DNA of 64,000 bases from Dugong dugon. Its lineage: Eukaryota; Chordata; Mammalia; Sirenia; Dugongidae. A model generated the notes under the pieces. The model was given only the letters and a program-made list of their open reading frames with translations. It did not search any database and was not told where the DNA came from. How positions within the stretch are numbered: position 1 is the stretch's first letter; each line of letters opens with the position of its first letter. Of this stretch, positions 52,432-63,409 are shown piece after piece. The stretch covers positions 115,318,682 to 115,382,681 of the forward strand of contig CM057466.1 of assembly GCA_030035585.1 (NCBI GenBank), in the 5' to 3' direction. Both the position numbers and the translations under genes were made by a program.

Positions 52432-54139
52432 ATGGCCTCTAAATGTTCAAGTGAAAGGAAGAGACGCATGTCTATCACTTTAAATCAAAAGCTAGAAATG
52501 ACAAAGCTTAGTGAGGAAGTCATGTTGAAAGTCAAGATAGGTCAAAAGCTAGGCCTCTTGCACCAATTAGCCAAGTTGTGAATGCAAAGGAAACGTTAAA
52601 GAAAATTAAAAGTGCTACTCCAGTGAACACATGAATGATAAGAAAGGGAAACGTTCTTATTGGTGATATGGAGAAAGTTTTTGTGGTCTGGATAGAAGAT
52701 CAAACCAGCCACAGCATTCCCTTAAGCCAAAGCCTAATCCAGAGCAAGGCCTTAACTCTCTTCAGTTCTGTGAAGGCTGAGAGAGGTGAGGAAGCTGCAG
52801 AAGAAAAATTTGAAGCTAGCAGAGGTTGGTTTATGAGGTTTAAGGAAAGAAGCCATCTCCATAACATAAAAGTGCAAGGTGAAGCAGCAAATGCTGATGT
52901 AGAAGCTACAGCCAGTTATCCAGAAGATCTAGCTAAGATAATCGATGAAGGTGCCTACACTAAACAACAGATTTTCAATGTAAATGAGACAGCCTTATAT
53001 TAGAAGAAGATGCCTTCCAGGACTTTCATAGCTAGAGAGGAGAAGTCAATGCCTGGCTTCAAAAGACATGCTGATTCTCTTGTTAGGGGCTAATGCAGCT
53101 GGTGACTTTAAGTTGAAGCTAGTACTCATTTGCCATTACGAAAATCCTAGGGCCCTTAGGAATTATGCTACATCTACTCTTCCTTTGCTCTATAAAATGG
53201 ATCAACAAAGCCTGGATGACAGCACATCTGTTCACAATATGGTTTACTGAATATTTTAAGCCCACTGTTGAGACCTACTGCTCAGAAAAAAAGATTCCTT
53301 TCAGAATTATTACTGCTCATTGACAATATAAAACAGTGTAATTGTTTTCATGCCTGCTAACACTACATCCATTCTGTAGCCCATGGATTAAGGAGTAATT
53401 TTGACTTTCAAGTGTTATTATTTAAGAAATAGATTTTGTAAGGCTACAGCTGCCATAGATAGTGATTCGTCTGATGGATCTGGGCAAATAAAAACCTGGA
53501 AGGGATTCAACATTCTAGATGCCATTAAGAACATTCATGATTCATGCAAGGAGGTCAAGATACCAACATTAATAGGAGTTTGGAGGAAGTTAATTCCAAC
53601 CTTCATGATGACTTTGAGGGATTCAAGACTTTAATGGAGGAAGTAACTGCATATGTGGTGGAAATAGCAAGAGAACTAGAAGTGAAACCTGAAGATGTGA
53701 CTGAATTGCTGCAATCTCATGATAGAACTTTAACAGGTGACAAGTTGCTTCTTATGGATGAGCAAATAAAGTGGTTTCTTGAAATGCGTCTACTCCTGGT
53801 AAAGATGCTGTGAACATTGTTGAAATGATAACAGAGGATTTAGAAAATTACATAAACTTAATTGATAAAGCAGTGGAGGGTTTTAGAGGATTGACTCCAA
53901 TTTTGAAAGAAGTTCTGGTGCGGGCAGAATGCTATCAAACGGAGTCACACGCTACAGAGAAATCTTTGTGAAAGGAAGTCAGTCGATGCAGCATGCTTTA
54001 TTGTTGACTTAAGAAATTGCCACAGCCACCCCAGCCTTCAGCAACTACCACCCTAATCGGTCAGCAACCATCAACATTGAGGCAAGACCCTCCACCAGCA
54101 AAAAGATTATGACTTGCTGAAGGCTCAGATGATGGTTAG
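52432..54139 (+). pseudogene. Tigger1 transposase pseudogene
   Basis: The recognisable pogo-type transposase begins MASKCSSERKR with the N-terminal helix-turn-helix (CENP-B-like) region. Next are the segment [19 protein letters not shown], then [19 protein letters not shown], and a DDE-like region ending LLLIDN with the following PGH segment missing. It closes with an Asp/Gly tail before TAG at 54139. Disruptions include a frameshift near 52579, stop codons near 52630, Trp-to-stop in the ALYWKK motif at about 53000, and a deletion after the second catalytic Asp near 53320. It is catalytically dead. Confidence 0.95.
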
Positions 54140-54354
54140 TGTTTTTTTTAGCAGTAAAATATTTCTAAATTAAGGTATGTACTTTTTTTTTTAAGACATA
54201 ATGCTATTGCACACTTAATAGACTACAGTATAGTGTAAACACAACTTTTACATGCACTGGGAAACCAGAAAATTCATGTGACTCACTGTATTGCAGTAGT
54301 TACTTTATTGCAGTGGTCTGCAACTGAAGCCGCAGCATCTCTGAGGTATGCCTG

Positions 54355-54879
54355 TATATTTTTCTTGAATAATTTTTTTTAGAGCCAAACCATGTCAGAC
54401 TGTTGTAATTTTTGGTTTGTCTGTCAAACATAATTTAGAAAATAGAAGAGGAGAAGGAAAGCCTGTTGTATTTACCCATATTTTTGCTCTTTCTGTTGTT
54501 CACTTATTTCCTGATGTTCTAGAATTCCTTCTGTTATCATTTGTGTTCTGTTTCAAGAACTTCCTTATATATACTTCTAGGGTAGGTCATCTGGTAGCAA
54601 ATTCTCTTATTTTTCTTGGATCTAACAATGTCTTTTATTTCCCTTTCATTCATTAAGGATAATTTCTCCAGATACAGAATTTGGGGTTGACAGTTCTTTT
54701 CTTTCAGAACTTGAAAATGTTAATGCCTCTTTCTTCTTGTCTTTGTGGTTTCTTATAAGCAATCTACTGTCGTTTGAATTGTTTTTCCTCTGTAGGTAAG
54801 GGGTCATTTCTCTATCGCTGCTTTCAAGCTTTAGTTTTAGTTTTATAGCTCTTAGTTTTCAATAGTTTGATTATTGTGG
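54355..54879 (-). mobile_element. L1 LINE fragment B, antisense (part 2)
   Basis: Resumes after Tigger1 with antisense L1 5' text: 'CCTTTCATTCATTAAGGATA', 'TTCTTTCAGAACTTGAAAAT', 'CTTATAAGCAATCTACTGTC'. It is cut at 54880 by a MaLR-like LTR. Confidence 0.8.
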
Positions 54880-55400
54880 TGTCGTGGATTGAATTATGTC
54901 TCCTAAAAATGTGTGTCAACTTGGCTAGGCCATGATTCCCAGTATTATGTGATTGTCCACCATTTTGTCATCTGATGTGATTTTTCTATATGTTGTAAAT
55001 CCTGTCTCTATGATGTTAATGTGGCAGGACTAGAGGCAGTTATGTTAATGAGGCAGGACTCAATCTATAAGATTAGGTTGTATCTTGAGTCAATCTCTTT
55101 TGAGAGATAAAAGAGAGAAGTGAGCAGAGAGACAGGGGGACCACCTACCACCAAGAAAGCAGAGCGAGGAGCAGAGCCTGTCCTTTGGACCTGGAATCCC
55201 TGTGCTGAGAAGCTCCTAGACAAGGGGAAGATGGATGACAAGGACCCTGCCCTAGAGCTGACAGAGAGAAAGTCTTCCCCTGCAGCTGGAGTCCTGAATT
55301 TGGACTTCCAGCCTCCCAAACTGTAAGAGAGTAAAATTCTCTTTGTTAAAGCCATCTGCTTGTGTTATTTCTATTATAGCAGCACTAGATAACTAAGACT
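54880..55400 (+). mobile_element. MaLR-like solo LTR
   Basis: Plus-strand copy: 'TGTCGTGGATTGAATTATGT', 'CTTGGCTAGGCCATGATTCC', 'GAGGCAGGACTCAATCTATA', 'GAGAGATAAAAGAGAGAAG', ending 'CACTAGATAACTAAGACT'. The terminal CA is mutated. It closely resembles the copy at 43826 but keeps a longer middle section. Confidence 0.93.
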
Positions 55401-56915
55401 TACGGGTTCTGGCATGGATTTCTTTGGGTTTATTCTTTTTGGTGTTTGCTTAGCCTCTCCAATCTATTTATTTGTCTTTTATCAAATCTGAGAAATTTTC
55501 GGCCATTATTTGTTTGAATATTTTTGAGCCCCACCAATTTCATCTCCTGATGCACTGATGACACATTTTTAGATCTTCTGTGTTTAGTTCCACAGAATTC
55601 TGAGTTTTTCTCATTTATTTTTTAGTCCATTTTCTGTTCAGATTGGATGATTGTTGTTCTGTCTTCTAGTGCACTGATTCTTCCCTGTCTATTCTGCTGT
55701 TGATCCCATCCGTTGAGTTTTTTATCCTATATTTTTATGCTATAAAAATACAGTACTTTTTCTTTAATCGTAAAACTTCCATTTGGTTCTTTATATTATC
55801 TGCTTCTTTGCTGAGACTTTCTTTTTCATTTGTTTCAAGTGTGTTCTTAATTGTCCTTTGAAACATTTTTATGATGAATGTTTTAAAATCCTTGTCAGAT
55901 AATTTTAACATCTGAGTCATCTTGATGTTGGTGTCTTAAATGTTTCCTCATTTAAGTTGAGATTTTCCTGGGCTTTGGTATAATGAGTGATTTTCACTTG
56001 TATTCTGGAGATTTTGGGTATTATGTTTTGAGGCTCTGGACCTTATTTAAGTCTTTAGTTTTACAAGTGTCTTCTGACACTCTGTGGGATATGTGGAGGG
56101 CACAGCCTTGTTATTGCCAGAGCCCCCTTTGACACCTGGGACAGGAAGGGTACCTCCTTACTGCTAGGCAGGAGTGGGATTTCAGGTTTCCTTAGATCTC
56201 TGCTGGCACTGCCTGGGTTGGGAAGGAGAGGGCTGCCTGCTAACTGCTCGCATGTGGCCTCTACTCATATTGCAAGGGGGCCTTGTTACCTACTGCTAGA
56301 TGGTGGTTAAAAGTCTGGCTTTTCACTGGGTCTGCTTTTCACTGGGAGGGATGGGCGCCTTGTTACCACTGGTTGGAGGGGAAGTCTCAGATTCCTTGTG
56401 CTCTACAATGACATTGTGGGAATGGGGCTTTATTCCTGCCGGGGATGAATGTCCCAGCTTCCCTTCTGTCCTTCCTGACACCATCCAGTAGTGGGAGTGA
56501 TGTCTCCTTACAGCTCCCCACTCAGTCCTTGCTGTCAAGTGTGGGGTAGGGCTGCATTTTCTTTCTTCATGTTTAGATGGAGGAGGGCCGTTATTGTGTA
56601 AAAGTTTTCCGTCCTGCTAGGCTGCCCCTTTCCTGTCCGTTAGACTTTGTTGGGGCTTTTGCCTGTGCCCATTGTTTCCTCGGCTCGCTGACTTCCCTAG
56701 CCCCCAATGTGGGATATGTGAGGCGAAAAGAAAACACAGACAGTTCACTGCTGTGTTATTCCTCGGGTCCTGAGCTCTATAGCCTATCTGCCTCTTCTTT
56801 CCCCCTTTCAGAGTCTTAAGTGCATTTATCGTAATGTGCAGAGTTTTCAGCTGTACTTAACTGGAAGGAACAGAGAGAAATACATCTACTCTACCTTGGT
56901 CTGGAACTGGAAGGA
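55401..56915 (-). mobile_element. L1 LINE fragment B, antisense (part 3, ORF1 and 5' region)
   Basis: Continues the L1 toward its 5' end. Minus-strand translation at 55735-55920 gives MTQMLKLSDKDFKTFIIKMF, then a coiled-coil-like TNEKESLSKEADNIKNQMEV segment, the L1 ORF1 N-terminal type. 'TTTTCGGCCATTATTTG' and the GC-richer segment at 56090-56800 correspond to the 5' region. All frames are short and broken. Confidence 0.82.
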
Positions 56916-59900
56916 AAGGGCGATATACCTTTAATATATAATAAATCACAGATTTCATACATCAAACCTGTTAAGTGAATAGGTTTTGTATAAAATTCCA
57001 AGTTTTCTATAGAAATTATGATTTATCTAATATTTCTATTTTGGGGAACGTGTATTAGAATATAGTTAGAAAAATTTAAAAATGTAAGGTAAATGGTTTA
57101 TTGTGTTGTGTTTACCAACAAAGTTTTATATTATGAGGCCTTTATTTCCACACTGGCAGTTGAAAGCTAATTAGTTGTTAGGAAAACAGCTTTGATAAGG
57201 GTTTTTCCTTGCTTTATGAGTTTTGAAAGCCTCTTTCCTTGCTTATGTGAAAATGCCGTTTTATGCTTATTATGTATACAGGGCTGTAGTAATGTGTTTT
57301 AAAGGTCCTCAGGTTTTCTTTGACATGAGAATATTTTTATTTTATTTTAATTATACTGATATAGGATACATTCTATTTAATATATAATGTTGGTGAGTTG
57401 TTCAAACTTGTATAAAAATTTTCATCATTGGGTTGGGATTTTATAAAAATTTCCAAGGGGAGAATTAGATGTGATTTGAAAATGGTTTAATAAATGTTTA
57501 AAAGTTCAATATCTCATTGTTTTCTTTGTCATCAGGGATGAAGGTGTTCTTGTTTTTATTTCAATTAGGTACATAATGATGTGTACCACACATAGTATTT
57601 AATAGTTCACTAGGAATGCAAATACTTGTTAAGATCATTTTCTAAAAACTCATATGAAGTATTGATTTCTCTGTTGCATGGTGAATATGTGAGTAAAACT
57701 AAGGTATTGATTTAATGTTTTTATTTCTATGTTTTAAATAGTATGTGTATCATTAAAGTGATCATCTTTGCAGTTGAATGAAGAACAAATGACATCTAGT
57801 ATCATTATTTTGTTTATCCATGTCCAGTCCTACCTTTGCTTTACTTTTTTTCGACAGTGCAGCTGTTGGCCCTGCCTTGAGGCCTTTGCAATATAATAGT
57901 TAAACTTTAGTATATAAAAGATTTGTGCTGAGAACAATGACTATTGTCTGATTATCTGTAAAATAATTAGTGTTTTTCTTGTTAGAGGTAACACTTTTTT
58001 TTAATGCTAGTTTTCTCATTCTGAGTAGCTAACACAATTTTGTCACAGTTTTTAAAGTTTTACAATTAGGATAATCTAATAAATGTTTTACTAGTCATAA
58101 AGATGAAACTTTTCCTTTGTTGAGGTGGTTCACAATTGAAAGGCCTTTTTTCTTTTTAGTACAGAATGATTCTTAAGACAGTATTTACCAAGTTGCCTAG
58201 TCTAGGATTGCTTGGAATCAGAGACCTATTTTTAGGGTCCGTGAGAATTTCCTTTAAAAGGAATCCATGGTTCACTTAAATTTAAGAAATTCTTTACACC
58301 TGCCAGAATAGAAATGTTTCCCTTAATTTCTTTACAGCTAACAGTATAACCATGAAGATATGGTTGATGATAAAGAGCATCACAATTTTAGGTAACTAGA
58401 GCGTGTGTCCTGAGATAATTGTCTGTATATCTTTAAATTTCTGGATTTGCATTTACATAGTATTGGATATTGTACCCTTAACTCTAATTTAGAAGTTTCT
58501 CTCAGTTTATATGTGGTGTTGGTATGTTTTCTTATTTTAAGAAATTGGTCTTCAGATTTTAAAATGTGTGGCTCCACGGTTCACAGGGGAGAAAGCACTT
58601 GTCAACTTGAGGGACTGTCCCTTATTGCTTGTTTTTGCTACTAAGATCAAGACTTTTTTTTTTCAGTCACTCTTCCTCTTTTTTCTTTTTTTACTGCTTC
58701 ACTGTTTATATCCTCTCTGTAAGAGGAAAAGAGTCCCAGTTTCTCTTTAGTTTATTCAGTTAGTTCATAGAAGTTAACTACATGTTAATGATTCATTAGT
58801 GACCTTGTCGAACTTGGTAGCTGCGTTTGATGAAGGAAATACATATGTTTTGGTATAGTACTTAGCTTTCCGTTGCTTTGTTTTTTGACACTATTGACAT
58901 GAAGTCAAAGGAGAAATGTTTATTTTTCTTAAAGAAGGCTTAAGCATTAGGCATATTTAAAATGTATTTCTCCCTTTGATATCAGTTGACTTTCCGGAAA
59001 TGTTTTTCATCAAAATGGAAACAATAAGGCTGTTAGATACATAAGATAAAATGTGAGTTTATCCTACTTATTGTATTGACCCACTTTTACTTAGGTACAT
59101 GTAAATTGTGCCTTCCAGTGCTTGAGTGTTTTGTTGTAAGTTCCTAATTTTTTTTAAACTTTGGCAGCAGTTAAGATAGCTGTCTTCATTTCTTGGCGTG
59201 GTAGTACTCTTGGGTTTGGTATCATCTGTCTGTCATCTTTGTTCACATTGTTTTTACTCATTTTAAAAATATGTTTCCAGAATTATACTTAATTGCTGGA
59301 AACGTTGATTTTTCTTGAGTGACAAACCAATTAAGTGTGTATGACACCAGGCAACAAAGACACTTAAGAATCTGTGCTTATCCTGTCTCTGAAAAAAATC
59401 CATTATTCATCATCTTATTGTTTTTAAATACTGAGGTAGAATTTTCAATACAATAGGAAAATTGCTTTGGAAATGGAATAAATTGCTTGCCAGTTCAAAG
59501 GCTCCATTTCTGAAGTCGAGGTTACTAAACATTATGTTGCTTATATTCATTATCTTTCAGAACTCTTTGTGCTGCTTCTCCAGCCTTAAACTTGATAAGA
59601 TTGTGACTTTTGCTAAAATGGAACACAATCATTGAGAGAACTTAATGAAAAAGACTAAAAATCTCATTTTGTATATTATTATCATGTATGTAAGTGGTAT
59701 TTTCCATTTTATTGCATTTTGTATAAATATTCATTTTCCAGTTGACTTTTAAAAGAAGTGGTCTTACAAAGAAAAATAGGCAAAAAGGAATTTTTAAGGG
59801 AACAAATACTATTTCTGTTCATTTGCTGCTTCACAGATCAGCATTCATTTTGTAATTTTTTTGCCTAAGTCATCTAAAATTATTACTAGCATGTGGTAAG

Positions 59901-60095
59901 GATGCTATTTGATGGTATCAGTAGGGGTTGGAGTCATTTGTCGATCACATGGGAGATCTAAAACTAGTAGCATTTTGCTTGGTAGAGTGAAACATTCAAA
60001 AGGAGTGAAAGATAAATGAATAATGCTTCTGACACTTTTCCTTTTCAGTAGAAGGCCTTCTACATTATTATTCTTAGTGGCATATGGTATTCCAT
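56916..60095. other. Long repeat-free intronic stretch
   Basis: About 3.2 kb of AT-rich sequence in which I recognise no transposon. It is the longest such interval in the window. No exon with family similarity was found; open frames are at most 65 codons. Confidence 0.5.
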
Positions 60096-60591
60096 TGTCT
60101 TAGTCATCCAGTGCTGCTTTAACAGAAATACCACAAGTGGATGGCTTTAACAAAGAAATTTATTCTCTCACAGTCTAGTAGGTTACAAGTCCAAATTCAG
60201 ATGTCAGCTCCAGGGGAAGGCCTTCTCTGTCGGCTCTGGAGGAAGGTCCTTGTCATCAGTCTTCCCTTGTTCTGGGAGCATCTCAGCGCAGGAACCTCAG
60301 GTCCAAAGGACAAGCTCTGCTCCCAGCACTGCTTTCTTGGTGGTATGAGGTCCCCAGCTCTCTGCTTGCTTCCTTGAGAGATGAAAGATGGTGCAGGCCA
60401 CACCCCAGGGAAACTCCGTTTACATTGAATCAGGGATGTGACCTTAGTAAGGGTGTTGTACAATCCCACCCTAATCCTCTTTAACATAAAATTACAATCA
60501 CAAAACAGAGGACAGCCACACAATTCTGGGAATCATGGCCCAGCCAAATTGATGCACACATTTTTGGGGGGACATAACTCAAACCATGACA
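60096..60591 (-). mobile_element. MaLR-like solo LTR with 5-bp TSD
   Basis: Reverse-complement copy from TGTCTTAG to CCATGACA, 496 bp. It has a perfect 5-bp target duplication, TCCAT, at 60091-60095 and 60592-60596. The best preserved member here: 'GTGCTGCTTTAACAGAAATA', 'TCTGGAGGAAGGTCCTTGTC', 'GGAATCATGGCCCAGCC'. Confidence 0.95.
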
Positions 60592-61248
60592 TCCATCATG
60601 TATTTAATTGCTTCTCTAGTCATGGACATTCAGGTGTCCCCACATTTTTCATGCTCTTAGACTGCATGACACGGTGGCTGGTTGTCCTTGTGGATAAACC
60701 TTGTACACATTCTTAATTTCCTTGAGATAATTCAAACTCGTAGTTTATTGACATTAATAAAAGGCTTTTGACACATCTTAACAAACTGTTCTCCAGAGAA
60801 GTTGTTCTCATTCTTACCAGCAATTGAGAGGGTAAGGAAAAAAAAATTTTGTGTTATTCATAGCACTCATGTTCGTGGGTGTTTAAATGTACAGTTTGGC
60901 AGTATATATCAAGAGTGTTTTAAATTTTATGATTTTGTATAACAATTCTATTTCTGGAAATCTCTGAAAGAATTTGTGTAAAAATATGGGAAAAGTTCTG
61001 TGCAAATAAATTTTTATTGAAATACTGCATAATGAAATTACTGCTTTCATTGTCCAGCAATAGTGAATGACTCAGTAACTTGGTAAATCCACTTGCTGGA
61101 GTATTTTGCAATTACCAAAGGTTACAAAGACAGTAGAGAAAATTAGGTGGCAGGTTTTCATTGGCTTTCTTTTAGAAGGATTTTTTCCCCCTGCCATTGA
61201 ACTGTACTTTTCTTTGGACTCTTGACAGCTAGACACTTATTTCAAAAA
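60592..61248. other. Unique intronic sequence
   Basis: 60592-60830 ('CTAGTCATGGACATTCAGG', 'GTGGATAAACCTTGTACACA') may be old L1 3' sequence. Nothing else recognised. Confidence 0.35.
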
Positions 61249-61618
61249 CAATGTCTAATGAAGAAGCTTTGGAAATCTTGCCCTCTGACCTAATCACAGA
61301 ATCCCAGTAGGGAGAGTACTACCTGGCATTGTCACCCTACCCCCCCCCCCCCCCACACACACCCAGAAGGTCTCTAACTGCAGATATAAAGCTTATTTTG
61401 TGCATTTTAATAGTCTAAACATTGCTACTTTGAGTTCAGAGCAGGATGAAAATCCTCCTGGTGTTGTTGGTCTACTTTCCAATCTTGATTATCTACAGGA
61501 GGACCCATTGTTGTCCTTCCTAAGACCTTCATTTCCAAAATGTTGGCTTGTAAGAGTAACAGGAGATCCAGAGAGACAAGATAGTGATGACAATGAAGAT
61601 GATGATATGAGCCACTGA
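61249..61618 (+). other. Coding-like open frames of unknown origin
   Basis: Two short plus-strand frames look more protein-like than their surroundings. The first, from 61252, reads MSNEEALEILPSDLITESQ then a stop. The second, at 61400-61618, contains SSEQDENPPGVVGLLSNL and ends with an acidic DSDDNEDDDMSH before TGA. A C-run and CA tract lie between them. I do not recognise either family. A processed-pseudogene fragment is possible, as is chance. Confidence 0.3.
61340..61367 (+). repeat. Poly-C run followed by CA tract
   Basis: About 17 consecutive C residues, then ACACACAC. Poly-C of this length is rare in mammalian DNA. The complementary poly-G can form quadruplex structures. Confidence 0.9.
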
Positions 61619-62682
61619 GTGGGTTTGACTTATAGATGACATCGGTCTTAATGACCACAGGCCTTAGAGAAAAGATCCGGAAAAAAGATGGAGATGCTGT
61701 GGAGTAAAGAAACTACAGTAGACGATATCTGTTGTGGTCTTTAAATTTTTTTCCCTTGAATACATTTTCCCCAGTGTTCCTTATAAGAAATTTCAAACAT
61801 ACAGAAATGTTATCTGTGATCCTTGTCCTGACTTCTTTTGTGAGGGTTGTGTACCTCCTGCCTCCGTGTGGATTTCCGGGCCTGTCCATGGGTCTCTGTT
61901 TTCTCCATTCCCCTGTTCACCAGTGTGTGTTGCTCTTGGGGGTGGCTGCCAGGGAGTGGGCCGTACTTCCTCTCCCCATGCTTTGGCTCTTTGGGTTTTG
62001 CAATCTTGGTCATTCTTCCTGCGCCCTCCAGTGAAAGCCTGGCTCTAGCAAATGGAAGACTCTGCTTTGACAGCTGCTAGCTATTAATTGGGCTTGAAGA
62101 GCCTATTTTGGAAACCAAAAGCTAAAACTACCTTTCTCCTGAAACCATGTTCAGTTCAGCTCTGCTGGCTGAAGGTCTAGAAGCAGGAAGAATTAATAGG
62201 AATGGACTGTACATTGGATAATCATCAAAAATCTTATTTCCTTGGACATGGGATAGAAAGCACTCTATTTGCATATGCCTTTACAAATTAATTTGCATAT
62301 CAGTTATGGTTTTTGGCTTCTGGGTATTGCCCATAGTTTTTGGATTATAACATGCTGTTTCTCTTTGAGTATTCTGGGCATTGAGGGCAAGTTAGTAGTC
62401 TTCTTGTTCTTTGTCTGTCTGAGTCCTTGGAGACTCAGTGTAGATACTCTCTAAAAAGGAAGAAATTTTCCACAGTATTTTTCTCTGTATTGCACCTATC
62501 CATGTATTTGGTCCCTCTTTTTCTTCACTTTTTGTTTCTGAAGAACTCTCGGTTTCCACTCGCTACTTTCTTCTTTCCTTTTGTCACCTAGCCTTCCAGG
62601 GGATGTCTCCCCCTTCCAGACAGACTGCCTTCTGCAGTAACCAGGATGGCCACTTTTGTTTGAGTGTGTCTTCTACTCAGAC
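61619..62682. other. Unique intronic sequence
   Basis: Contains mutually overlapping frames of 67-104 codons at 61732-62080 in a GC-richer patch ('TTATAAGAAATTTCAAACAT' resembles old L1 3' sequence). No domain is recognised. Confidence 0.35.
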
Positions 62683-62735
62683 ACACATGGGGTCTCTATG
62701 GGTCGGCATTGACTCGATGGCAACTGGTTTTCAGT
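62683..62735 (+). mobile_element. AfroSINE-related tail fragment
   Basis: 'CAGACACACATGGGGTCTCT', 'ATGGGTCGGCATTGACTCG', 'ATGGCAACTGGTTTT': only the 3' tail of the subfamily seen at 31697. The tRNA head is absent, so it is 5'-truncated. Confidence 0.85.
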
Positions 62736-62974
62736 TATGTCATAGTTGTGGGTTTTTGGTTGGTTTTATTTGCTTTCTTTGTGGTTTTTGGAAGATGTAA
62801 GGACAGATTTCAACCTAAGTGACTACCATTATTCCACAGGAACCCAGACATCTTCCTTCTTACTTTGGAAGAATGATAATTCCTACCACAAAGCCTTGAT
62901 GTAAAATTAAATAAGATAGCATTTGTTAAGTCTCCATTATAGTTTATGACGAATTGTTGTTTCTCAAAAAGGAC
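62736..62974. other. Unique intronic sequence
   Basis: Nothing recognised. Confidence 0.4.
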
Positions 62975-63173
62975 TTGCTGTGTGCTGTCAAGTCAATTCT
63001 GACTCATAACGACCCCACATGACAGAGTAGAACTGCCCCATACGGTTTTTTAGGTGGTAATCTTTATGGGAACAGATTGCCTGGTCTTTTTTCCCATGGA
63101 GTGGCTGGTGGGTTTGAACTGCCAGTGTTTTGGTTAGCAGCCGAGCGCTTAACCATTGTGCCACCAGGGCTCC
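62975..63173 (-). mobile_element. AfroSINE (long type)
   Basis: 'GCTGTCAAGTCAATTCTGAC' to 'TGTGCCACCAGGGCTCC', with the middle block 'TGGAGTGGCTGGTGGG'. Short AAAAAGG words flank it. Confidence 0.93.
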
Positions 63174-63409
63174 TTTTTAAAAAGGTAAGTTTTTATTTTT
63201 AGAGTATAAATTGTGTTCCTCACTGAGGAAAGGAAAGATAAAATGGACGGTGCTGATAGTTGGCTGCCTGTTGCTGGAATCAGAAGAGGATTGTTGAACT
63301 CTTAACAGGTGTGCTGCTGGTTGTGGAGGAGATTATTTTATTGAATAGAATTTGAGTAAAAGGCCAAAGCAAAAAGACAGGGAATAAATGAGACATAGCA
63401 TCATTCTGA

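Larger units (their letters stand above)
51700..54354 (+). mobile_element. Tigger1 DNA transposon (Tc1/mariner-pogo type)
   Basis: It extends from an eroded left end (TAGGCACGTTTTAC..., consensus CAGGCATACC) to a good right inverted repeat 'CTCTGAGGTATGCCTG' ending at 54354. It is flanked by the TA dinucleotide expected for this superfamily. Both subterminal regions are present ('TTTTTTACAAATTGAAGGTT' on the left, 'TTAATAGACTACAGTATAGT' on the right), so it is essentially full length. It also holds a ~320-bp LTR-like insert. Tigger1 amplified in early placental mammals, so it should be shared with human only if this insertion predates the split. Confidence 0.95.
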
